Assembly (NCBI GenBank): GCA_001929475.1
Contig: LXFE01000737.1
Coordinates: 1 to 31,633, forward strand
Length of the DNA: 31,633 nucleotides
From: Neolecta irregularis DAH-3
Lineage: Eukaryota > Ascomycota > Neolectomycetes > Neolectales > Neolectaceae
Direction: 5' to 3'
The notes beneath the pieces were generated by a model, which did no database searches, was not told the origin of the DNA, and was given only the letters and a program-made list of their open reading frames with translations. Below, piece after piece: positions 19,405 to 29,266 of the stretch; position 1 is the stretch's first letter; each line of letters opens with the position of its first letter. The position numbers and the translations under genes are program-made.

Positions 19405-20185
19405 TTAGTCAACTCTCTTTAAATATTTTGTTACCCATATATCAAATACAATTTTTTCAACTCCAAACTTGCTTACATTTTCCCAAAAGTTGCAGACATC
19501 TTTTTTTTCTGTTCTCTTCAAAATCGCAATAATCCATTCCGGATCTATCTTTCTCTTCTCCGTGAAAAACAATTCCCACAAAAACTCCCTAGCTTTTCTG
19601 ATGTCTAGCCGTGCAAGGCATTCGATATACGCAGTGACGAGGTCTACGGATGTATATTTCCTGTCTGTTCTAAAACAAGCCCGGTCCCATATTCTTTGAC
19701 AAACGGCAAGATCAGGACATGAGCGCAGTAACATGATATAGACAAGGGCTGGCAGATAGTCCACCGTGCAGATAAGATCCCACGCTTTGTCTACTTCATT
19801 CCCCTGGATTAGCATACACAAGATTAATTCCTGCGCCTTTGAAACGGGCGCTGTGGGACGATGTAGGCGATGAAAGAGGCTTATCAGCTCGCTTTTTGAC
19901 CTCGAGGTCGAGTAAACCAGCGCTCTACGTGCGGTGTCATTTGAGGGATGTTGAAGAAGGTGGGATTCGAGTTTTGCGAGTTTGGCTTGTAAGGGTGGAG
20001 AAAAGGTTTCTGCGGCGCTATTTGCCTGCGTGAACAGAGGAGTCTGCTGTGAGTCTGAGAAGGAAGAAAAGGTATACAAAGTCGTGATCTGGAGCCTGAA
20101 AGAGGCGAGTTCGCTTCTGCAGCCGGCTCAAAGAGGAGAAGGGGCGAATGCAGGAGCGAAAGTAACAAAACGAGCGGAGGGGCAT
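19405..20185 (-). CDS. PPR-like protein, array copy 9, C-terminally truncated
   Basis: On the minus strand, exons 20185-20078 and 20043-19405 (34-nt intron, phase 0) give 248 residues against 395-446 for the others. The presequence MPLRSFCYFRSCIRPFSSLS is basic. The body starts TPLFTQANSAAET, aligning with D-P-L-Y-L-E-A-A. It contains the first pair and the middle part (LVTAYIECLARLDIRKAREF) but stops with VTKYLKRVD at the place of the ALAKIxPE motif, so about 150 residues are missing. Further upstream the frame stays open to about 20317 without an ATG. An ATGTTTTATT at 20294-20285 matches the 10-nt start-exon pattern but lacks a GT donor. It may be a shortened functional protein or a pseudogene in the making. 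Confidence 0.6.
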
Positions 20186-20538
20186 CCAGGAGCAAAAAAA
20201 AAGAAAATGCAACTCGTGCCAAGCAATCTCCACGCTCCTCACCAGACTAACGAGCGAAAACACTGCAGATCTGAGAACCAGGCTAGAAAATAAAACATTT
20301 GCTCGAATTCGAAACACGCTGCAATTTCGCGCGGACTGCTCGGCAATTCCTTGAGCGAATGCGTGTAAATAGGAATTTGGTCCTTTTTTATATTTGTTTT
20401 ACTCCATGTTTTGCGATTTATCGACGAGTTTAGTGGTATAGATCCACGTCTGCCTCCACAAAAACCGCCTCCTCGGCCTGCGATCTCCTCTGATCCCAAC
20501 TCCACTCTCGCTTCTCTTTCTTTCTCTCGCTATCCACA
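20186..20538. other. Divergent intergenic region, copy 9 / PSA1
   Basis: 353 bp. The left part (to about 20317) is an open extension of the copy 9 frame. The right end, about 20505-20530, is a pyrimidine-rich tract (TTCTCTTTCTTTCTCTCGC) just before the PSA1 start, as is common in fungal promoters of highly expressed genes. No RNA gene seen. Confidence 0.5.
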
Positions 20539-21862
20539 ATGAAGGCTCTAATTCTAGTCGGCGGCTTTGGCACCCGTCTGCGTCCGCTAGTATTACTCGA
20601 ATCATATCATCTCTATTCTTACCCCGCAGACCCTCACTCTCCCGAAACCACTTGTCGAATTCGTAAATAAACCCATGATCTTGCACCAGATTGAGGCTCT
20701 TGCAGCCGCAGGAGTCACAGGCATGGGCGCGATTTGCTCTCCCACTCTCATCAATTAGATATCGTTCTCGCCGTCAGCTATCGCCCTGAAGTCATGGTAT
20801 GCACTCTGTACACACCAACTGCTCATCTTGCAGATGGAAAAACTCGCAGAAGTATCCTCACTTGTGTCTCACACTTGACCTGCAGTACGAAAAGACGTAT
20901 GGCGTGAAAATCACATTCTCCCTCGAAACAGAACCTCTTGGCACTGCAGGCCCTCTTGCCCTTGCCAGAGAAATCCTGAAAAAGGACAATACTCCATTCT
21001 TCGTCCTCAATGCAGACGTAATATGCAACTATCCCTTCAATCAACTCCTCAAATTCCACCAGAGTCATGGAAAACAGGGCACCATTGTCGCTACAAAAGT
21101 AGAAGAATGGAATAAATATGGCGTCATCGTTTCTCGTCACGAGACAACTCAAATCGACCGATTTGTTGAGAAACCCAGAGAGTTTGTGGGAAACAGAATT
21201 AACGCGGGTATTTATATTTTCTCCATAGAGATGCTAGACAGAATCGAACTTCGAGCAATGTCTATTGAGCAGGAAGTTTTCCCATCAATGGCATCAGAAG
21301 GTCAACTCCACATGTTTGACCTAGAGGGATACTGGATGGTACACTCCCTTTGTTTGAGACGAGCCTCGTTGATGAGTAGGATGTAGGTCAACCCAAAGAT
21401 TATCTCACCGGAACTTGTCTCTATCTTTCCAGCATGACAAAAAGAAACCCAGAAGCCCTTGCCTTACCTTCTGCCCATTCCTTCATTCATGCAGGAAATG
21501 TCCTAATAGATCCAACCGCCACTATTGGAGAAAACTGCAAAATTGGGCCCAATGTAGTCATTGGACCAAACTGTGTCATCGGCGACGGCGTCCGGCTACA
21601 GCGATGCGTTCTCTTCAGTGGAAGTAAAGTAAAAGACCATGCGTGGATTAAATCTGCAATAATCGGCTGGAACTCGACCGTCGGCAAATGGGGACGACTT
21701 GAAGGCGTAACAATACTCGGAGACGACGTCTATGTCCGAGATGAAATCTATGTCAATGGTATATATATATTGGCATGCCGTCCACGCTAATTAGCAGGCG
21801 GCAGTGTTCTGCCTCATAAAGTTATTTCGGCCAATGTAGAGGTTCCGCAAATCATCATGTAG
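20539..21862 (+). CDS. PSA1: Mannose-1-phosphate guanylyltransferase (GDP-mannose pyrophosphorylase)
   Basis: Seven exons (20539-20589, 20630-20720, 20759-20796, 20834-20851, 20886-21338, 21380-21758, 21798-21862) give 364 residues, the usual length. The enzyme makes GDP-mannose from GTP and mannose-1-phosphate in the cytosol, the donor for N- and O-glycosylation, GPI anchors and cell-wall mannan. The N-terminal nucleotidyltransferase signature [18 protein letters not shown] spans the first intron; also seen are [30 protein letters not shown] and RFVEKP. The C-terminal left-handed beta-helix shows hexapeptide repeats: [19 protein letters not shown], then VIGDGV. The end VPQIIM is typical. All six introns are 34-41 nt; the second (20721-20758) starts with GC. 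The 18-nt fourth exon encodes six residues. Identification is firm. Confidence 0.95.
20721..20758 (+). other. 38-nt GC-AG intron in PSA1
   Basis: To keep GVTDIVLAV, strictly conserved in this enzyme, splicing must join CACAG (20720) to ATATCG (20759). The intron therefore starts GCATGG and ends TTAG. No GT lies at a place that keeps the frame. Confidence 0.8.
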
Positions 21863-22450
21863 GAATATAGATTTTAATGGGCCTGTCTTTTGTTGGTCTC
21901 TTTGTTTGATGTTTTGTTGATTCATTAAAATGGTTGATATTGTTTCGCTGCTGATCTTTTTGGGACTACTATGATATTTTACTATAATTTACAGAGCCTA
22001 ACTGTAGCCTTGAAGGCTAGAGATTCTTTGTAGGTGTGTCGCACACAGGTCGTAGTTGTAGAGCGTTTGAGGAATTTAGGATTCCAGCAACATGGAGGAA
22101 AATAAGAAAACGAGAGAAATGATGCTGTAGTTCTTAGCGGAATGAATAGAGCATTATCCACCCGTCCTACAAATGTACAAATACAGGACTACTTATAGAT
22201 TTACAAGTGAGCCACGTCATTGTAGTAAACCTAGCAGATAATAATGAAAACTCATCAGATAACCGCTGCGATATTACGTGTATCCGTTTCGTACGACAGG
22301 TGCTTCCTATAAGGTAATTAGGCGATATCCTTGGTCTCGCACAAGCAATGCCAAGGTCTGCTAATAAAAGAAACCGAGGCTGTCACGAACAAAACATGAC
22401 ACAGCCAAGTGAAACTAAACTTTTCTAGGAACGCATTAATAATTACAACC
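21863..22450. other. Convergent intergenic region, PSA1 / SQT1
   Basis: 588 bp of AT-rich DNA holding the 3' ends of two convergent genes. No tRNA-like B box, no repeat and no open frame of note were seen. Confidence 0.5.
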
Positions 22451-23803
22451 TTATTCCAAGCCAAAAACTAAAGACGCCCCATCATCTCCTCCAGTCACAA
22501 TCTTCTTCTGATCCTGTGTAATAGCAAATGCAAGGATCCCATCGTGATGACCCGTCCATTTTTGAATTTGATGACCTGTTCGAACATCCCATTTTCGAAG
22601 ACTTCCATCCACAGAACAGGATACAATCATCGGGCCATTATCGAGGACTTGAACAGAAACCACTGGTTCCTTTTAAATTAGCGTCAACAAGAGAATAAGG
22701 AAGATGTACTTCATGCGTCATTATATTACGCACTTTCATACTCCCGATATCGTAACTCACAATTGCCCCATCGATACTTCCACACACCACAATCCCAATA
22801 ACGTCCACAAACCGGATTGTCTCAATACTATCCCTTTGTACCTCAAACCCCCCGAGAATTGTTCCCTTCGCGATATTAACGACTTTAACGCTTCCGTTAC
22901 GACCCCCGAGAACCGCGGCGTCGCCTTTGGCGACGACGACGTTCCAGCCGTCACTTTTGAATCGGCCGTCATATGGGGATATAGAGAATAGTTTTTCGCG
23001 TGATTCGGCGTCCCAAGCTATCATACTGCCTTCTTCATCGACTCCAAGAACCCGAGAGCCGGCGAATGTGCCGCAAGTGCAGGCTGATGTCAGCCCCGAA
23101 AACACATGCGTTGTATTCCCCGGCGGAAGATCCATCATCCAGATAGTCCCATCTGAAATCCCAGCAAGAAGAACAGGATCCGAGGGATGAAATTGCAGCC
23201 ACTGCACATAATTAAAGAGAGTAGTCCAAGCGAGTAGTACCTCAACTTCTGACCCGACTTCAGTTATATTTAGAGGGCTTGCGGTAGGTACAGACCATAT
23301 AAATATTTTCCCATCCATGCCGCCAGTAGCTAACATTGAACCATCGTGAGAGAATTTCACCGATACGATGGTATCCTGATGTCCTTGTTTTGTCAGCCAG
23401 AAAGTCAATGTGAATTGGCAGAAAAGATAATTACAGAGCGTTAATATCGCGAGAAAATACATAGCGTATACTCAATGCTCGCAATTGGGGAAATCAAAAT
23501 ATAGCATTACGTACCGTTTAGAGTTGCTACCTTTTCTCCACTGCTGATTTCCCAAATGTATCCCAGATCATCGCCCGATCCCGTTGCTGCCCAATCTCCA
23601 AAGGTATCGACTGTGTAGATACTATCCTTGTGTTCAAAGAACCCCTGTATTGAATCGTCCGTGAATGTTACTATATCTCCTTGGTTCTCATAAGAATGGT
23701 CGTCTTCGATGTCGGAATAAATGGGTTCATGTTCGTCGGGCGTGATTTCCTCGGCCAGTTCTTCTGGGGCAAAATGGGTGGGGAGATCTTCGCTGTCGGA
23801 CAT
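22451..23803 (-). CDS. SQT1: WD40 protein, Sqt1/AAMP type (uL16 ribosomal-protein chaperone)
   Basis: On the minus strand, exons 23803-23515, 23383-22710 and 22669-22451 give 393 residues. Sqt1 is the dedicated chaperone of ribosomal protein uL16 (Rpl10) in the cytosol during late 60S assembly; AAMP is the animal relative. The N-terminus (about 1-50) is acidic, as in Sqt1, followed by WD repeats: HKDSIYTVDTFGDWAATGSG, GHQDTIVSVKFSHDGSMLAT, ILAGISDGTIW-like segment at 215-225, and IVSCSVDGSLRKWDVRTG. The end TGGDDGASLVFGLE parallels the GDEGVSLVFE end of Sqt1. The second intron is 40 nt (phase 0). The first is 131 nt, the longest in the window, and its right part is open in frame from an ATG at 23462, so a shorter alternative N-terminus cannot be excluded. 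Confidence 0.88.
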
Positions 23804-23951
23804 GGTGGAAGAATAAGATGGGGAATTTGGGGAAGAAAGTCGTTGCTTTTAGTGTGGAATCTTGAATTTTTTTCGTGGGGGTTTGAAATTGCCCCATAAA
23901 AATAATTTGACGCAGCATTGGCTTGGAGTGATTTATATCATCACAACATAT

Positions 23952-26578
23952 CTAGATCCCCCAAAGCAGATCTTCTTTGCGCTTTTTGACCATACCTCCC
24001 GTCATTCCAATAGCAGCAATCAATCCCAAAATAGTACACAACAACATCCCCTTATTGAAACTCTTACTCAAAACATCGAATCCACCGCTAGGAGTAGCTC
24101 TAGTGAAGAATAAATCCCCGTTTCCGAAAATAAAGATCAGACCGGTGGATTCAAGCATTGTTGGTTCTGTGACGATTTCCGTTGCATTTAAAAGTTGTAA
24201 AGAATGAGAAACTATCCATTTCCGATCATCAGGAATAACAGCGTCGTAGGGTAATACGCCCTCGGCCTTTTGATCCGTACGTCGTGAATCAAGAAATTGT
24301 CTAGGAAATAGAATAACGCTGTTGTCGTCTGTGATTCCAATTATTTCCTTCTGTGTAATTCCCAGGCGTGTTTGAGTGACCCAAAGCTTTTTGATTGGGT
24401 GTGCTAGAAGGAATGATTTTTGCTCAATAAATAGTCCTTCATTGTGGGTATCCGGATGGATAGATTCAAAAGATTCGTGGATTGTTACAGTCCAGCCTCG
24501 TGCTTGACTCGTTGAGAAATAAGTGTATACTACAACATTTTCAAAGGTGGTCAAACAAAGTGGTTTGGAGAGGTCCACTTCGGAATGCGTAATTTGACGA
24601 AGAATAGTGCCGGCGACGCTATCGATATAGGTTATCGTTAGTATTGAATTAGAACCGGAAGCAATGAGAAGGAGATGTGGATTGAGGTATTTGTAATGCA
24701 CTGAACGATCGGGATTGACACGACCTATGGAGGCGATTTTATGCGATGGCGGGGTAGAAATTGCGAGTATGGCAGAAGGGAAAGAAATATACCATAATTC
24801 GTTCAATTTGAGTGACTACTAGTGAGTAGGGATCCCCAAAGAGTTATACTGCAGGGGAAACGAAATATCCCTTTAAATCATTATTTTTCCGCTTGGTCAA
24901 ATATGTTTGTGGAATCGCTAAATCAGTCGGTGATAGTAAAACCTATGATCAGCACTGACCTTGAAATATCCATACATCGTCACTGACGATAACCATATAT
25001 CCACCATTTGTTTTAACAACCTGACCATCGAATTTCTCCTGGCGTAATTCAATGCCAAGAACCGCATCAAAGACATTGACTCCCCATTCTGTGACAAGGA
25101 ATGCTTCTGTTCCATCGACCCATAAATCTCGTACTTGAGTCCCAGAAAACCTGTGCGTCCATACAATCGTACCCAGCGTGTCTATAGCAGTAAGGATTCC
25201 TGAACTAGTGGCCGTAATAATATATTTTCGACCGTACAAATGTTTCTCTTGTTCGATTTTAGAGACGAAGAACGTTTTGGGAATATTATCAATCATGCTG
25301 AAATGACGCATCAAGCGCTGAAGAAATGTTTCTTTGAGGAGAGCTGTTGAAGTAGTTGGTAATGTGACAAAAGCGGCTTTTTGAATATCAGACAGGTAGT
25401 CGGGGCGAGACCAGAGATGACTAGATTCTCTTATAAAATGGACTTCTGAATGGGTTGTTGTTATTAACAGGCGAGGGACTAAAGACTTGTCAGGACGGAA
25501 GGATAATTGAGCCTTCAAGTATTTTGGAGAGAGGGGTGTTGAAATGCTGTGTTCAGCTACCTGTATACCAGAGGAAGAAAATATCCTTGCCAGCGTAGAA
25601 TTACCAGCTGCTTGTACGCTTACAACGTAGTCGTCTCCGTTTACTGTCGAGACGGTGTAGATCGTATTCAAGTCGCTATCTGGAAGAGTGACTGGTTTCG
25701 ACATTGACAAAGTTTTCTTGTTAAAAAGGTAAACCTCTGCAATGGCAGACGTGCCCGTCTTTTGGTGAACCACAAATGTTGAGCCTGAATGATGAATATA
25801 GACCTCGTTCTACGGGATGAGAAAAATGCAACCATGAGAAATACCGCTCGAGATTCACTATCAGCAGTCAACGACAAGAATGCCTCGCCAGCTGAAAATT
25901 CGAATGTGTTGACGCCCAATATCATTTCGTTTATCAATTGCGGAAGCTCAAAGCGCGTATTTTGGATCAATGTCTTTGAATCAAGCAGGTTTGTGGATAA
26001 TCCGTCCTTATTCAAGCTGTGTACCAACAAATAATCTCCATGGCATGCCAAATGAGTGTAATTGATTGATCTAGCGTAAGAAAAAGGTTAAAGATCAGAA
26101 TACGGGTCTCCAAACCACGTTGTAGTTCCTGCCTTTACCGATGATGAACGATTATCTAAAATGACGAGTTGGTTGTTGCAGACTATCATCTTGTCTCCGA
26201 AAATCTCGACATTTCGTACAAAGTGCCCGGAAATCGCATTGAATACCCTGATTCCACTTTTCGCGAGGATCGAAATTTCTACCGTTCAGCTGACTGGTAT
26301 ATTGCAAGTATACCGTCATCGATTAGTGCGAAATATTCTGCACCGGGTACGCTTTGTCTCCAGATGATTTCTCCATCGGCAGGTCTGATTGCACCGAGAA
26401 TCCCATTCTTGCTTAATTGGTAGATGAGACTGCCCTGGCTTGTCGTGTGAAAGAGTGGGGATGGTGGTATAGGCGGACCAAGGAGGGGGATGTGGAATTG
26501 CGCGGAATCGAGTTCGTCAGCATACAGAGACCGTACTAAAGGAAGGAAAAACAGGAAAAACAGCGTAAAACCCTGCAT
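23952..26578 (-). CDS. EMC1: ER membrane protein complex subunit 1
   Basis: On the minus strand, six exons (26578-26283, 26247-26104, 26070-25845, 25809-24960, 24917-24850, 24815-23952) join in phase to 815 residues. EMC1 is the large lumenal subunit of the EMC, which inserts tail-anchored and multi-spanning proteins into the ER membrane. The first 20 residues (MQGFTLFFLFFLPLVRSLYA) form a signal peptide. The lumenal part has PQQ/WD-like beta-propeller blades (IYQLSKNGILGAIRPADGEI near the start; GILTAIDTLGTIVWTHRFSG in the middle). The C-terminal domain carries DRSVHYKYLNPHLLLIASG, the hallmark of EMC1, and one transmembrane helix near residue 790 (MLLCTILGLIAAIGM) before a short basic tail. 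Introns are 35, 33, 35, 42 and 34 nt; the 68-nt fifth exon is needed to keep the sequence between the propeller and the C-terminal domain. Confidence 0.93.
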
Positions 26579-26742
26579 TTGCTTCAACAGGAAGCAGCGG
26601 CGTGAATTTCGAAAAAGTGTCTCACGTGTCGTTGACAGTTTGAAGGTGAGATTCGTTACACATGACAGGCAGCAATAACATGAAGCTTTCAATGAGAGGA
26701 AAAGGCTTTTTAAAGTACAATAATAAGAACACTGCAACAGGT

Positions 26743-29135
26743 TCATGAAACTCCATCCAAAAGAACTTCTCTATCTCCCTCTCGGACACCTTCAACGACA
26801 GAGTCCTCGTCGCCTACCTCGAGTTCAATCCTGCGTTTTACTTCTCCAGCAACCCATATGCTGTCGTTTACAATACCCGAGATCAACATACGCATCATTG
26901 ATTTCGCGGGGGGTGGAGCAGGGGGAGGAGTCAATGCAATGGTCTTTCTGAAACCGTCGGTGAAGTAATGCTCCAGGACCGTCGAAGAGAGGATTATCAT
27001 TCGAAAGGAGGGAAGAGATAAAGATCCGTCTTGGTCTGCGTATTTATGGGCATTTTGAATAAACGAAGAGACGCAAGACAAGTAATCGTCCAAGTGAGGT
27101 TCTTTCCGAGTGAGGAACAAGAGACTTTCTGAGACGCTAATTTGTTCTTCTTTAGATAGGGAGCCTTTGGAATGTGTGTCGTGGATCTCAAAGATATATG
27201 ACATCAAGGACATGAGATCTGGTTTCACGATATGGCCCAGTCCGGTGACGACGTCTTGCAGAGACAAGGTACCTTCTTCTTCGGTGTCCCATTTTCGGAA
27301 TAGTCTAGTGAGAAATGGATGCAGAGTCTCATAGTCCATCCATGATGCGATTCCAGTGAGAAAAGTGATATAAGTGTCAAATTGCATTCTATTGGTGCTT
27401 GTTGATAATCCTGGATTGGCAAATACAGCAGCGTGGTACCGATCGTAGATTACTCCCAGCTGTGCAGCCGACAATTTTCCTGGATTTTTGAGGTTCCGTA
27501 ATGTAGTCCTTTTGGCAAAATTTTCAATTCCGTCCATGACTTTTGACCGGTATTTGTCACGTTGACTGGTAATTGTGGTAGTTGTGATCACGCTGAATTC
27601 TTTAAAAGCGACGACGAGAAGGTCTTGGAATTTTGTGATTGCACGGAGACGAGGGTTTGAAGATGTTGGATGGGCAGAGTGAGCGAGTGTTGAAAAATAA
27701 TTTTTCAAATGCGAGATAAAGTGTCCGTCGTCTGTAATATCCAGCAGGGCCTCGCCGTTCACGCGGAGGATGGCTATATATTAGAATGCAACTGGAGAGA
27801 AAATGACCTAGACCGATTTGAAAAAGGACTCTTGGTCCCTCGAGAAAGAAGCAGTCTAATACACGGACCGCGAACTCCAAAGGCATCGAATTGATATAGA
27901 GACTAAGAAACCAGGGTAACGAGACGACGCTCATCTGCACGTCTTGTTTGGCAAAGTGGTCCCAGAGAATCGGCATTGTTTTTTCGAGCAGAGATTCAAA
28001 GACGCGTTGGTCGAGGAGTGTTCCGTACATTGTTGTTGAATAATAGCCGGGTAACATGGACTCTATTAAATTCGTTAATAGAAAGAACGCTTGCTCTTCT
28101 GTTGTATATCTGTCGTGAGCAAGATGGAAGAGAAGGGGTATACATCAACATTGCAGCAACGACGATGTTCATCGCTTGACAATAGCCCAATTCTGGATTT
28201 TTCCAACTGTACGCGACTAGTACCCTTCGTAACCGTTCGATCCCTTCTTCAGTCTGGTATGCAGGATACTCTGGCAAACTTCTAGAAAGATCCTTTTCGA
28301 TCTCTTCGAGTGCAATGCTCTGATTAGTGGCGTTTTGAGACAAGAGTTGTTGGTATGTTGCGGAGGAGAAAAAGCGGGAATACATTGAGCCTGAACAGAG
28401 TTCCCAGACCTCGCCTCGCAGACGGTTAGGCAGGCCTACGCGAACGAGTTTTTGAAAAGTTGGGACGCGAATGAGAGTCAGATTGCGGCCGTTATCACGA
28501 CAGTATTCTGCCCATAGACGTATTTTTGCCTTGTCACGTTGCCTAGAGGATCAGATTGCAACAGCAGTGAAATACCGTTTTGCATTCCCGGGGAAGCCGT
28601 AGACGATTCCGAGGCCGCCTGGGGGCTGTGTGTCTTTCCTTTCGAGGAGGTATTCTGACCAGCAGGTGGCGAGGAACGGCTGGAGATGGGAGAGCGAGGA
28701 GGATTGAGCTTTCAGACGGGTTTTTAGTGCGTCGCAAAACTGTTCTGCGGCATACCGCAGGCCGAGCAATGCGATCTGCAGGGTTGTATTATGCCAGGCG
28801 GTAACTGCGATTGCAAAAGCAGTGTGACGATGGTGGATTCGCTCAACGCGGCGCACTGCGCATAACGGCAGAACAAAAACACAGCGCATATCTGAGGCAG
28901 CGTAGCACATATTTTTAGTGCTTAGAAATAGTTTGCCGGTGGTGGAAGGAAGTTGGGGAGCAGAACAGTCTGCTGGTATTTCGGCGTGCAGTTGTTCAGT
29001 TGCAGGCAGGCGAAAATTAATTCGGAGCTGTTCATGCTGATCGTGTCCCATTGACAGACTACTTGTTTTGCGCTGCAGCACGCTGACGGTATCCATCGCG
29101 CCGTTGCGACGATCCACGGTGGTGGTGGTGGTCAT
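26743..29135 (-). CDS. GYP2: GRAM-TBC-EF-hand RabGAP, Gyp2/Mdr1 type
   Basis: On the minus strand, exons 29135-28576, 28542-28144, 28109-27808 and 27773-26743 (introns 33, 34 and 34 nt) give 763 residues. TBC proteins speed GTP hydrolysis on Rab GTPases; Gyp2/Mdr1 acts on Ypt6-type Rabs in yeast. A GRAM-like domain lies at about 40-115 ([18 protein letters not shown], then [13 protein letters not shown]). The TBC domain follows at about 220-430 with both catalytic fingers: IEKDLSR (Arg274) and YCQ (Gln309), then [19 protein letters not shown] and [15 protein letters not shown]. Downstream are EF-hand-like loops ([34 protein letters not shown]). The exact GRAM-TBC-EF order is that of Gyp2/Mdr1 and animal TBC1D8/9. 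The start at 29133-29135 is the first ATG in the frame. Confidence 0.9.
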
Positions 29136-29266
29136 AACCCTACGCCAACATAGCTGCAGAAACCTCAAATAACGCAGAAGCCGGAGGGCGGCACAGAATT
29201 AAATAGCCATGATACCAACTTCCCATCAAGATCAACTCCAAACACCCCATGAACAATTGTTTTTGA

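Larger units (their letters stand above)
3823..20185. repeat. Tandem array of nine PPR-like paralogous genes
   Basis: Nine genes of one family fill this stretch: starts at 3823(+), 5886(+), 7778(+), 10281(+), 11874(+), 13614(+), 16502(-), 18056(+) and 20185(-). All share a presequence-type N-terminus, a phase-0 intron before a usual D/E-P-L start of the body, a first helix pair with the pattern P-x(5)-W/Y-x-L-L-x-x-G/A-N, a motif like ALAKIxPExxFAxFxG in the middle, and IPLxGFLxNxxxxxA later. Pairwise amino-acid identity looks low by eye, so the duplications are old or fast-evolving. PPR assignment rests on helix-pair segments such as FDEAFKIFKEQ and the C-terminal KLVIEEMKTKGMS; a profile search was not possible. 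Confidence 0.85.
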
